The position numbers were made by a program, and so were the translations under genes. The notes beneath the pieces are model-generated. The model saw only the letters and a list, made by a program, of their open reading frames with translations. It searched no databases and had not been told where the DNA came from. 64,000 nt of DNA, taken from positions 1 through 64,000 of the forward strand of contig JBLNCI010000043.1 of NCBI GenBank assembly GCA_050260515.1, in the 5' to 3' direction. The stretch comes from DATJIG01 sp050260515. GTDB lineage: Bacteria > Pseudomonadota > Alphaproteobacteria > SMXQ01. Positions 8,532 to 16,493 of the stretch are shown here, one piece after another. Positions within the stretch are counted from its first letter, which is position 1. Each line of letters opens with the position of its first letter.

Positions 8532-9545
8532 CTAGTTGCCCTTGTCGGTTTCCAGCGCCGCGCGCGCCTTGGCGACCACCTCGGCCGGCGTGTTGATCAG
8601 GTCCTTGATCAGCTTGTCGACGTGCTCAGCGCTCATCGCCTCGATGCCGAGCTGCATCTTGTCCGACTCGGCCAGGAACGCCTTGTCGGCGAGCGTATCG
8701 GCGAACGCCTTCCGCAGCAGCGCGACGCGGTCCGCCGGCACGCCCTCGGGCGCGATGTAGGGCCGGCCGAGGCTCGGCGGCGACGACACCAGCTTCATGA
8801 TGCCGCGGTCGACGTCGTTTTTCGCAAGCTCGGTGAGCAGCGGCACGTCGGGCAGGTCGTGGTCGCGGGTCTCGCCGGCCTGGGCGATGAAGTAGACTTT
8901 TTTCTCGCTGATCCAGTCGGGCTTCTGGGCGGTGATCGACACCATGCTGAAGGCGCGCGCCTGGACCTCGCCGCGCTGCAGCGCGAGGTTGACGTCCTCG
9001 GAGGACTTGTAGCCCATCACCATCTTGAACTTGGTGCCGAGCACCTTGTTCATGATCATCGGGATGATGAAGATGCCGGAGCCGGCGCCCGTGCCGCCGA
9101 TGATGACTTCCTTTTGCATGGCATCGTCGATGGTCTTCACCCCGGCAGTGTGCCAGACCAGGATCACCTCGTTTTCCGCGCCGGTCGAGCCGAGCCAGTT
9201 GAACTTGCCGACGTCGTAGCGCACGCCCTTGCCGTCGAGGACCTGGTGCAGCGGGATCGCGTTGTGCAGCGTGGCCAGGCTGGTCCCGTCCTTAGGCGCG
9301 ATCGTGTACATGTAGTTGGTCGCCAGCACGTTGCCGCCGCCCGGCATGTTCTGCACGACCATGGTCGGGCTGCCCGGCAGGTACTTCGGCATGTAACGCG
9401 CCACCAGGCGCGCGGTGAGGTCGTAGGTCCCGCCGGCGCCGGTGCTGGTGACGATCGTCACCGTCTTGCCTTCGTAGAAGTTCTGCGCCGCCGCCGGCAG
9501 CGAAACCAGCGCCAGTCCCGCGGCGACCGCGATGCGTCCCAGCAT
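8532..9545 (-). CDS. Tripartite tricarboxylate transporter periplasmic binding protein (TctC/Bug)
   Basis: A 337-residue periplasmic solute receptor with a clear signal peptide (residues 1-21, ending AAA before QNF). The mature protein opens FYEGKTVTIV and has the family's GGTYDLTAR and NMPGGGN segments that close over a carboxylate ligand. The open frame extends far upstream, but the ATG at 9545 is right: the signal peptide begins there and GGGGAGA precedes it. No TctA/TctB membrane partners are in the window. Orphan receptors of this kind are very common in some proteobacteria and may share a transporter or act as sensors. Lying between the ThDP enzyme and the dioxygenase, it probably captures the substrate of the pathway. 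Confidence 0.92.
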   Translation of the reverse strand: MLGRIAVAAGLALVSLPAAAQNFYEGKTVTIVTSTGAGGTYDLTARLVARYMPKYLPGSPTMVVQNMPGGGNVLATNYMYTIAPKDGTSLATLHNAIPLHQVLDGKGVRYDVGKFNWLGSTGAENEVILVWHTAGVKTIDDAMQKEVIIGGTGAGSGIFIIPMIMNKVLGTKFKMVMGYKSSEDVNLALQRGEVQARAFSMVSITAQKPDWISEKKVYFIAQAGETRDHDLPDVPLLTELAKNDVDRGIMKLVSSPPSLGRPYIAPEGVPADRVALLRKAFADTLADKAFLAESDKMQLGIEAMSAEHVDKLIKDLINTPAEVVAKARAALETDKGN

Positions 9546-9613
9546 GTCTGTCTCCCCTGTTTGGCGGCCGGCGCTGTTGTGTTCTGTGTCGCCGGCCGTG
9601 TCGTCGTCTGTCC

Positions 9614-11257
9614 TCAGTGCGCCAGATAGCGCGAGAAGTCGTAGCCCTCCTTGGCGATGATCTCGAGCAGGTAGGGCTTGCCCGAGTTCAGCGTGTCGAG
9701 CGCTTCCTTCACGGCGCCGGCGACGTCGGCCGGCTTCTCCACGCGCCGCGACGGCACGTTGAGGCCCTCGGCGACCTTCGAGTAGTTGCCGCCGACAGAG
9801 AGCGAGCCGTATTTCTCGGTCGACGTCTTCATCACCGCCCGCTCGCAGGCCATGACCTGGTTGTTGAACACGACCGTCAGGATCGCGATCTTGTTGCGCG
9901 ACGCGGTCTCGATGTCCATGCCGCTCATGCCGAACGAGCAGTCGCCCATGACGTTGATGCAGGTCGACTTCGGCGATGCGAGCTTGGCGCCCATGATGAT
10001 GCCGAGGCCGTAACCGAGCTGGGTCGACTTGCCCCACCCCATGTAGGTGCCGGGCCGGCTGGTCTGCCAGAACGGCAGCAACTGCTCGCGCGGGCTGCCC
10101 GAGTCGTGGGTGATGATGGTGTCGTCCGAGTTCACCGCGCGCATCAGCTCGCCGATGACGCGGTACTGGTTGATCGGCACCTCGTTCGACTCGAAGTGCT
10201 TGGCCCACTCGGCGAACCAGTCCTTCTTGATCGCCGCGATCTCGTCCTGGAGCGCGCTCAGCTTCTTGCCGTCGGCCTTCCCGCGCTGACGGCCGACCTC
10301 CTCGATCAACGCGTCGAGCACGAGTGCCGCGTCGCCGACCAGCCCGTGGTCCGCGCGGTAGTCCTTGTTGATGTCGGCCGGATCGTTCGTCGAGTGGACG
10401 ATGATCTTGCCCTTCGGCACGCCGGGACCGAACGAGGTCTTGGTCAGGCTCGAGCCGATCGCGAACACGAGGTCGGCGCGGTTCATGAACTCGGCGAACA
10501 TCTTCGACTGCGAGCGGGTCGACCCGCCGAGCGACAGCGGATGCTTCTCGGGCAGCGCGCTCTTGCCGGGATTCGTGCACACGACCGGCGCCGGGATCAT
10601 CGCCGCGAGCTCGGCCAGCCGGTCGCTCGCCTCGGCGTAGAGCACGCCCTGCCCCGCCCACAGCACCGGATTTTTCGCGGCGAGCAGCATCTTGGCGGCC
10701 TTCTTGACGTCCTCGGGGTCGGGCGCGGTGCGCATCGCCGGCACCGGGGTGTAATCGACCTTGCCCTCCCACTTCTCCTCGAACACCTCGTTCGGAATCT
10801 CCACCAGCACCGGGCCGGGCTTGCCGGAGCGCATCGCCTGATAGGCGCGACGCATGGTGTCGGGAATCTCTTTCGCGCTGTGCACGAACGCCGACCACTT
10901 GGTGACGGTGCGGTACGAATCGGCGGCGCGGAAGGTCGGACGGATGTACTGGCGCTCCGGGCCGAAAGCCGCCGGGATCACCAGCATCGGGACGTTCTCG
11001 GAGTAAGCCTGCGCCACGCCGGCGAACGCGTTCTCAATGCCCGGGCCATGCTGGGCGGCGAACACGCCGTTCTGCTTGCCGCGACGGATGCGCGAGAAGC
11101 CGTCGGCCATGCCGACGCCGATACGCTCCTGGCGGCACAGGATGGGGCGGATGTCGATGGCGGCGCAGGCGTCGATCACCGGATTACGGGGGTAGCACGC
11201 CAGAAACTCGGTTCCCTCGCGCTTCAGGATATCTGCGACGACGTCAGCTCCGTTCAT
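9614..11257 (-). CDS. Thiamine-diphosphate-dependent enzyme, acetolactate synthase-like
   Basis: A 547-residue three-domain ThDP enzyme. The catalytic Glu that activates the cofactor is E44 (in CRQERIGVGMADG). The ThDP/Mg motif is GDC at 438-440 with NN at 465-466, the expected GDG-x24-NN spacing, with Cys for the second Gly. The family includes acetolactate synthase, benzoylformate decarboxylase, oxalyl-CoA decarboxylase and sulfoacetaldehyde acetyltransferase. No feature singles one out. A biosynthetic acetolactate synthase is unlikely because no small subunit is present and the gene lies in a catabolic run. It starts 93 bases after the Rieske gene. A 2-oxo-acid decarboxylase or lyase step on the ring-oxygenation product is a reasonable inference. 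Confidence 0.88.
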   Translation of the reverse strand: MNGADVVADILKREGTEFLACYPRNPVIDACAAIDIRPILCRQERIGVGMADGFSRIRRGKQNGVFAAQHGPGIENAFAGVAQAYSENVPMLVIPAAFGPERQYIRPTFRAADSYRTVTKWSAFVHSAKEIPDTMRRAYQAMRSGKPGPVLVEIPNEVFEEKWEGKVDYTPVPAMRTAPDPEDVKKAAKMLLAAKNPVLWAGQGVLYAEASDRLAELAAMIPAPVVCTNPGKSALPEKHPLSLGGSTRSQSKMFAEFMNRADLVFAIGSSLTKTSFGPGVPKGKIIVHSTNDPADINKDYRADHGLVGDAALVLDALIEEVGRQRGKADGKKLSALQDEIAAIKKDWFAEWAKHFESNEVPINQYRVIGELMRAVNSDDTIITHDSGSPREQLLPFWQTSRPGTYMGWGKSTQLGYGLGIIMGAKLASPKSTCINVMGDCSFGMSGMDIETASRNKIAILTVVFNNQVMACERAVMKTSTEKYGSLSVGGNYSKVAEGLNVPSRRVEKPADVAGAVKEALDTLNSGKPYLLEIIAKEGYDFSRYLAH

Positions 11258-11350
11258 AATTCTTTAGCCTCGACTGCTGGGTATGAATGCGTGATTGCGA
11301 CGACGATCGCCGCGCGGAGACCAACCGCGCGACGACGCCCTGGTGAACGA

Positions 11351-12592
11351 CTATTCGGCGGCGCTGCTGACGCGGACGTGCTGCATCATCTGCTCGGCGA
11401 ACGGCGCGCCCTTCGGCAGCTCGAGACGCGTCGAGCGGACGCGGTAGCTCTCCGGCTTCATGCCGGGAAGCGGCTTGCCGGCCTCGAGATCGCGCAGCGT
11501 CTGGAGCAGCAGGCGGCGGATCTTGACGATCGCGGCATCGCTCGCGAGCAGATGCTCCTTCGTGCGGTCGGCGATCGGTCCCATCGATTCCTGGATCGAG
11601 CAGTCCTGGTTTCCGAAGCCCTTGATGCCGGTATAGGACGTCCCGCTCGCCTGCGCCGCGCGGTCGATCAGATAGTCGTTGTCCTTGTTGGCGACCGAGC
11701 GGTCGGTGCCCGGGATGTTCTCGGTGTGGATGCCGAGCCCCGCCTTGGAGCGCTTGAGGTCGTCCTCGCTGAGCGGCCGCGTCGGATGGAAGTCGATGCT
11801 GTAGAGCATCGTGTTGTCGTCGTCGATCGGCGCCCAGACGTGCGCCGCGCGGGGGATCGACGAGATGATCTTGTGGAACGGCATCAGCATGACGTTGAGG
11901 TTCCACAGGATCGTGTCGTTGCCGGGGTCGCGGCCGGTGCCGACCACGAAGCCGAAGTCCGTCGGCTGGACCTCGTACATGGTCGCCACGATCTTGCGCG
12001 ACGGATCGGAATCGGCGCCGTGCAGGAACGTGAGGTGCGTGGCGTCGAAGCCGCCTTCGAGGCCCTGCAACCAGTTGCATTCCTGGATGTGGCGGGTCGC
12101 GTAGCGGTGCGAGGACGGCAGCAGCGTCCACTCGAGCTCGGGGAACTCCGGCTTGAGCTCCGCGGGGCCCATGTAGGTCCAGATCACGTCGCCGCGCTCG
12201 ATGCACGGATAGGCCTTCACGGCGAGCTTCTTCTGGACGTTGCGGCGCTCGATCTCGCTGAGCTGCGGAACGCACGGCGCATCGACGCAGTTGCCGTCGA
12301 CGTCGAACTTGAGACCGTGATAGACGCAGCGCAGGCCGTTGTCCTCGTTGCGGCCGAAGAACAGCGACGCGGTGCGGTGCGGGCACTTGTCGTCGACCAG
12401 GCCGAGACGGCCCTGGGTGTCGCGGAAGAGAACGAGGTCCTCGCCGAGCAGACGCACGCGGATCGGCGCGCTGTCGGGCTTCTCGACCTGGTGGGTGAAG
12501 GCCGCCGGAATCCAGTACCGGCGCATCAGCGTCCCCATCGGCGTCCCGGGGCCGACGCGGCACAGCCGCTCGTTGTCTTCACGCGAAAGCAT
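11351..12592 (-). CDS. Rieske non-heme iron oxygenase, alpha subunit, phthalate-dioxygenase-like
   Basis: A 413-residue oxygenase component. The Rieske [2Fe-2S] ligands are C70, H72, C89 and H92 (C-x-H-x16-C-x2-H). The mononuclear iron site follows as bridging D183 with H186 and H191 in GGFDATHLTFLHG. The length and the GTPMGTLMRRYW opening fit the phthalate 4,5-dioxygenase/aryl O-demethylase group of alpha-only enzymes. It needs a reductase, and none is encoded within the window, so an unlinked ferredoxin reductase must serve it. It is the first gene of the minus-strand run, with AGGAGAACC before the ATG. Substrate probably an aromatic acid or ether; not determinable here. Confidence 0.9.
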   Translation of the reverse strand: MLSREDNERLCRVGPGTPMGTLMRRYWIPAAFTHQVEKPDSAPIRVRLLGEDLVLFRDTQGRLGLVDDKCPHRTASLFFGRNEDNGLRCVYHGLKFDVDGNCVDAPCVPQLSEIERRNVQKKLAVKAYPCIERGDVIWTYMGPAELKPEFPELEWTLLPSSHRYATRHIQECNWLQGLEGGFDATHLTFLHGADSDPSRKIVATMYEVQPTDFGFVVGTGRDPGNDTILWNLNVMLMPFHKIISSIPRAAHVWAPIDDDNTMLYSIDFHPTRPLSEDDLKRSKAGLGIHTENIPGTDRSVANKDNDYLIDRAAQASGTSYTGIKGFGNQDCSIQESMGPIADRTKEHLLASDAAIVKIRRLLLQTLRDLEAGKPLPGMKPESYRVRSTRLELPKGAPFAEQMMQHVRVSSAAE

Positions 12593-12913
12593 AATGGTTC
12601 TCCTGCTCGTGACCGCGCGCTTGGGCTTGTTGTTTCTTGGAGCAGCGCCGGAAAATGAAACGTTCCGTGCGGGCTCGGCGCAATGTTAAGCCATCGAACG
12701 ATGGGAGACCAGCCGCAAGGCAGCGCACGCGGCACACCTCCCGTTGTGGCGCGTTGCGATATTTGAAATGCGGTCCGACTCGCGTCGCATTCGTGAGTGG
12801 TCCCGACGTGCCCACCTCCCCTGCGGCAGGCCGTCCCGAGCCCACGCGCGGGACCTTGGCAAGGCGGAGCTAACCCTCTACGGTCGGCCCGAAACGCCAC
12901 GCCTCAATCATCC
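12593..12913. promoter_or_regulatory. Divergent intergenic region, Rieske gene / ispDF
   Basis: About 320 bases separate the Rieske gene (leftward) from ispDF (rightward), so promoters for both directions should lie here. A more A/T-rich patch spans 12640-12680 (GGAAAATGAAACGTTC) and another 12755-12775 (GCGATATTTGAAATGCGG). I could not assign -35/-10 boxes with confidence. No gene, riboswitch or clear terminator is visible. Confidence 0.4.
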
Positions 12914-14107
12914 ATGCCGAATTGCATCGCCCTCATCGTCGCCGCCGGCCGCGGAGTTCGCGCCGCCGCCGCGGCGGACGCGCGGCCGAAGCAATACCGG
13001 CCGCTCGCGGGCGAGCCCGTGCTGCGGCGAAGCATCCGCGCGTTCCTCGACCATCCCGCGGTGGATGGGGTCCGCGTGGTCTTCACCGGAGAGGATCGTG
13101 CGCTCTACGACCGTGCCGTCGCCGGGCTCGACTTGATGACTCCGGTTCAGGGCGGCGCGACGCGGCGCGAGTCCGTGCTGCTCGGTCTCGAGAGCCTCGC
13201 CGGCGACCCGCCGCGCTTCGTCCTGATCCATGACGCAGCGCGGCCGCTGGTGCGCCCAGGCACCATTGCCGCGGTTCGCGCCGCGCTCGACCACCACGCG
13301 GGTGCCGTTCCCGGACTCGCGATCCCCGATACGATCAAGGACGTGAAGGCGGGCCATGTGCGCGGCACGGTGCCGCGCGACCACATGTGGCGCGCGCAGA
13401 CGCCGCAGGCCTTCCGCTATGCCGACATCCTCGCCGCGCACCGCACGGCGGCGAGCGAGATGGACGCGGACCGCTTCACCGACGATTCGATGATCGCGGA
13501 GGCGGCCGGACTCGACGTCGTGGCCGTGGCCGGCGATGAGGACAACATGAAGATCACCACCGACGCCGATTTCGCCCGCGCCGAGCGGACACTCCTCGCC
13601 GAGCTGCCCGACGTGCGCACCGGCCAGGGCTTCGATGTCCATGCGTTCGGTCCCGCCGGCCCCACAGCCGCGACCATCATGCTGTGCGGCGTTGCGATCT
13701 CGCATCCCAGGCCTCTCGTCGGCCATTCCGATGCCGACGTCGGCCTGCATGCGCTGACCGACGCGATCCTCGGCGCCGTCGGCGACGGCGACATCGGCAG
13801 CCACTTTCCCCCCAGCGACCAGCGCTGGCGGGGCGCGTCTTCGCACATCTTCCTCGCCCACGCCGCCGAACTGGTGGCGAAGCGCCGTGGCCGCATTGTC
13901 CATTGCGACGTCACGGTGATGTGCGAGGAGCCGCGCGTGTCGCCCCACCGCGAGGCGATGCGGAAGCGGATAGCCGAAATCCTCGCGCTTCCCATGGACC
14001 GGGTCAGCGTCAAGGCGACGACGACTGAGCGGCTCGGATTCCTCGGCCGCGCCGAGGGCATGGCGGCGCAGGCCGTCGCGACGGTCCGACTTCCGGCCGG
14101 CGCGTGA
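12914..14107 (+). CDS. ispDF: Bifunctional IspD/IspF enzyme of the MEP isoprenoid pathway
   Basis: A 397-residue fusion. Residues 1 to about 225 are the 2-C-methyl-D-erythritol 4-phosphate cytidylyltransferase (VAAGRGVR, KQYRPL, IHDAARP). Residues from about 236 are the 2,4-cyclodiphosphate synthase (GQGFDVHAF with metal ligands D241 and H243, then HSDADVGLH and KATTTERLGFLGR). It thus carries two non-consecutive steps of the pathway to IPP and DMAPP, skipping IspE. This fusion is typical of alphaproteobacteria and epsilonproteobacteria. ATG at 12914 was chosen because MPNCIALIVAAG is the normal IspD start; the open frame upstream has no family text. The stop overlaps the pgpA start (GTGA). 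Confidence 0.96.
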   Translation: MPNCIALIVAAGRGVRAAAAADARPKQYRPLAGEPVLRRSIRAFLDHPAVDGVRVVFTGEDRALYDRAVAGLDLMTPVQGGATRRESVLLGLESLAGDPPRFVLIHDAARPLVRPGTIAAVRAALDHHAGAVPGLAIPDTIKDVKAGHVRGTVPRDHMWRAQTPQAFRYADILAAHRTAASEMDADRFTDDSMIAEAAGLDVVAVAGDEDNMKITTDADFARAERTLLAELPDVRTGQGFDVHAFGPAGPTAATIMLCGVAISHPRPLVGHSDADVGLHALTDAILGAVGDGDIGSHFPPSDQRWRGASSHIFLAHAAELVAKRRGRIVHCDVTVMCEEPRVSPHREAMRKRIAEILALPMDRVSVKATTTERLGFLGRAEGMAAQAVATVRLPAGA

Positions 14108-14589
14108 CTGAAGCGCCATTCACGTCGGCGCCACGCGCCGCGGCCCTGATCGCAACACTGGGGGGCCTCGGCCGCATCGGCCCGGGGCCGGGAACGCTCG
14201 GATCGCTCGCGACGCTGCCGATCACCTGGTACGTCTCGCGCGGCGGCATTCCGGCCCTCGTTGCGTTCGCCGCCGTTGCGTTCGCGCTCGGCTGGTGGGC
14301 CAGTGCGCTGTACGTGCGCAACAGCCGCGCGCAGGATCCCTCGGAGATCATCATCGACGAGGTCGCCGGGCAGGCGCTCACTCTCGCCTTCGCCCCGCTC
14401 GCCCTCAACCTGTGGTGGACGGTCGCCGGATTCGTGCTTTTCCGCGTTTTCGACATCTGGAAGCCGTGGCCGGTGAGCCTCGCCGAGCGACGCTTGAAAG
14501 GCGGACTTGGCGTCATGGCGGACGACATCGTCGCCGCGCTTTACGCCGGAGTTGTCCTGAGCGTGGCCCGCCTCATACTGGCGCGATGA
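14104..14589 (+). CDS. pgpA: Phosphatidylglycerophosphatase A
   Basis: A 161-residue inner-membrane phosphatase that dephosphorylates phosphatidylglycerol phosphate to phosphatidylglycerol. Family marks are GGLGRIGPGPGTLGSL near residues 18-33, the acidic DPSEIIIDEVAGQ segment (about 78-90), and FDIWKPWPV. Four hydrophobic segments are apparent. The GTG start overlaps the ispDF stop, and its own stop overlaps the cinA start by 4 bases, so the three are translationally coupled. Confidence 0.93.
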   Translation: MTEAPFTSAPRAAALIATLGGLGRIGPGPGTLGSLATLPITWYVSRGGIPALVAFAAVAFALGWWASALYVRNSRAQDPSEIIIDEVAGQALTLAFAPLALNLWWTVAGFVLFRVFDIWKPWPVSLAERRLKGGLGVMADDIVAALYAGVVLSVARLILAR

Positions 14590-15083
14590 CCACGCTGTTC
14601 CCCTCGGAGATCGTCGACTTGGCTGGCCGCGTGGTCGCCACTCTCCGGGCCAAGCGCCTGACCCTGACCACGGCCGAATCCTGCACCGGCGGACTGATCG
14701 CCGGCGCGATCACCGAGATCGCCGGTGCGTCGGACGTGCTCGGCCGTGGGCTGGTCACCTATGCCAATGAGGCGAAGGTTGCGCTGCTCGGCGTCCCAAA
14801 GGACGTGCTGGCGGTGGAAGGCGCGGTCAGCGAGGCCGTCGCGCGCGCCATGGCCGAAGGCGCCCTCGCCCGCAGCGACGCCGACGTAGCGATCGCAGTC
14901 ACGGGAATCGCCGGCCCCGGCGGCGGCACGACGGAGAAGCCCGTCGGGCTGGTGCATTTCGGGTGTGCGCGGCGCGGCGCCGAGACGCTGCACTACCGCG
15001 AGGTGTTCCCGGGCGATCGCACCGCGATCCGGCTCGCGACGGTGCGCACGGCGCTCGAGCTGGTGCTCAGACGGATTTCTTGA
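14586..15083 (+). CDS. pncC: CinA C-terminal domain nicotinamide-nucleotide amidase
   Basis: This 165-residue protein is the stand-alone CinA C-terminal (PncC) domain. It deamidates NMN to nicotinate mononucleotide in pyridine-nucleotide salvage. Markers are TTAESCTGGLIAG (catalytic Ser near 34), GLVTYANEAK and the glycine-rich VTGIAGPGGGT. The N-terminal MoaB-like half of full CinA is absent, as in many proteobacteria. ATG at 14586 overlaps the pgpA stop. The 3' end overlaps the convergent coq10-type gene by 17 bases. Confidence 0.92.
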   Translation: MTTLFPSEIVDLAGRVVATLRAKRLTLTTAESCTGGLIAGAITEIAGASDVLGRGLVTYANEAKVALLGVPKDVLAVEGAVSEAVARAMAEGALARSDADVAIAVTGIAGPGGGTTEKPVGLVHFGCARRGAETLHYREVFPGDRTAIRLATVRTALELVLRRIS

Positions 15084-15546
15084 GGATCGCCGCGGCGCGG
15101 GTCTCGAAGGCGCGGACCATCCGCGTGACCGCCTCGTGGAAGAGAAGCCCCATGAGCTTCTCGAGCATCTTCGAGCGGAAGGCAAACTCGACGAAGAAGT
15201 CGACCTCGGTCGCCTCGGTGCCGCCCTTCGTGCCGTCGAGCGCCACCGGCCGGAAGATCCAGCGGTTGCTCATGTGCTCCATCGGACCCTCAATGTACTC
15301 GACATCGATGCGGCCCTCGGACTTCTCGTCCTCGGGGGGATGCAGCATGACCCGCGAGGTGAACTTCTCGCGGATGAAGCTGTGGCCGATGACGAGATCG
15401 GCGATCACCATGTTGCCCTGCCGCGAGCGGATGCGCGCGGCGATGCACCACGGCAGAAACTGCGGGTACCGCTCGATGTCGGCGACGAGCCCGAACATCT
15501 CGCGCGGCGGATAAGGCAGGATTCGCCGCTCGGCGTGACTCGGCAT
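15067..15546 (-). CDS. Coq10/RatA-type START-domain protein
   Basis: A 159-residue polyketide-cyclase/START-fold protein. It opens MPSHAERRILPY with YPPREMFGLVADIERYPQFLPWC, the typical start of the Coq10/RatA group. Eukaryotic Coq10 binds ubiquinone and helps respiration. Escherichia coli RatA was described as a ribosome-association toxin, but alphaproteobacterial members next to lipA are usually taken as ubiquinone-binding. No antitoxin partner is present, which favours the quinone role. It lies 6 bases after lipA and ends inside the 3' end of the convergent cinA-type gene. Confidence 0.88.
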   Translation of the reverse strand: MPSHAERRILPYPPREMFGLVADIERYPQFLPWCIAARIRSRQGNMVIADLVIGHSFIREKFTSRVMLHPPEDEKSEGRIDVEYIEGPMEHMSNRWIFRPVALDGTKGGTEATEVDFFVEFAFRSKMLEKLMGLLFHEAVTRMVRAFETRAAAILKKSV

Positions 15547-15552
15547 CAGCGT

Positions 15553-16470
15553 TCAGGCGTTGGCAGCGAGAGCCGCGGCGCGCGCCGCCTTGAGGCGCTC
15601 GAAGTCGTCGCCCGCATGGTACGAGGAGCGCGTCAGCGGGCTCGCCGAGACCATCAGGAAACCCTTGCCGCGCGCCATACGTGCCATGTCGGCGAACTCG
15701 GCCGGCGTGACGAAGCGCTCGACGGGCGCATGTTTCGGCGTCGGCTGGAGATACTGGCCGATGGTGAGGAAATCGACGTTCGCGGCGCGGAGGTCGTCCA
15801 TCACCTGGTAGACCTCTTCCTTCGTCTCGCCAAGGCCGACCATGAGACCCGACTTCGTGAACAGCGACGGGTTCACCCGCTTCGCGGTGTCGAGCAGCTT
15901 GAGCGAGTGGAAGTAACGCGCGCCGGGACGGACGGTCGCATACAGTCGCGGCACCGTTTCCAGGTTGTGGTTGTAGACGTCGGGACCGACGGCGGCGACC
16001 GCCTCGACGGCACCGGGCTTGCGCAGGAAGTCCGGGGTCAGGATCTCGATCGTGGTGCCGGGCGCGCGCGCGCGGATTTTCTCGATCACCGCGATGAACT
16101 GCGACGCACCGCCATCGTCGAGATCGTCCCGGTCCACCGAGGTGATGACGATGTGCTGCAGCCCGAGCTCCGCAACCGCCTCGGCGACGTGGTCGGGCTC
16201 ATGCGGATCGAGTTGGTCCGGCTTGCCGGTCGCGACGTTGCAGAAGGCGCACGCGCGGGTGCAGACGGAGCCCAGGATCATCACCGTCGCGTGCTTCTGG
16301 GTCCAGCACTCGCCGATGTTCGGGCACGCCGCCTCCTCGCACACCGTGTGCAGGTCGAGCCTGCGCATCAGCTTGCGCGTTTCGGCGTAGGCGGCCGAGG
16401 TCGGCGCCTTGACCCGAATCCAGTCAGGCTTGGGCGTGCGTGCCGGGCGTTGCGCGACGGGTTGGTCCAC
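15553..16470 (-). CDS. lipA: Lipoyl synthase
   Basis: A 305-residue radical SAM enzyme that inserts two sulfurs into protein-bound octanoyl groups. The SAM cluster is C70-x3-C74-x2-C77. The auxiliary sulfur-donor cluster uses C44, C49 and C55, with the C-terminal RSSYHA completing it. Start: GTG at 16470 with AAGGA before it. Placement directly after lpd in the pyruvate dehydrogenase gene run fits its job, since the E1-beta and E2 subunits encoded upstream both carry lipoyl domains. Confidence 0.96.
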   Translation of the reverse strand: MDQPVAQRPARTPKPDWIRVKAPTSAAYAETRKLMRRLDLHTVCEEAACPNIGECWTQKHATVMILGSVCTRACAFCNVATGKPDQLDPHEPDHVAEAVAELGLQHIVITSVDRDDLDDGGASQFIAVIEKIRARAPGTTIEILTPDFLRKPGAVEAVAAVGPDVYNHNLETVPRLYATVRPGARYFHSLKLLDTAKRVNPSLFTKSGLMVGLGETKEEVYQVMDDLRAANVDFLTIGQYLQPTPKHAPVERFVTPAEFADMARMARGKGFLMVSASPLTRSSYHAGDDFERLKAARAAALAANA

Positions 16471-16493
16471 GGCCCTATCCTTAGAAGTGGTCC

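Noticed and set aside
9617..12658. A 1013-codon open frame on the plus strand opposite the catabolic genes
   Set aside because: It is the antisense shadow of the ThDP and Rieske genes, created by high GC at third positions. The minus-strand frames carry all family motifs.
15067..15546. A RatA toxin of a toxin-antitoxin pair
   Set aside because: The neighbour after the stop is the convergent cinA-type gene and no RatB/antitoxin is present. Its place beside lipA supports the Coq10-like quinone role.
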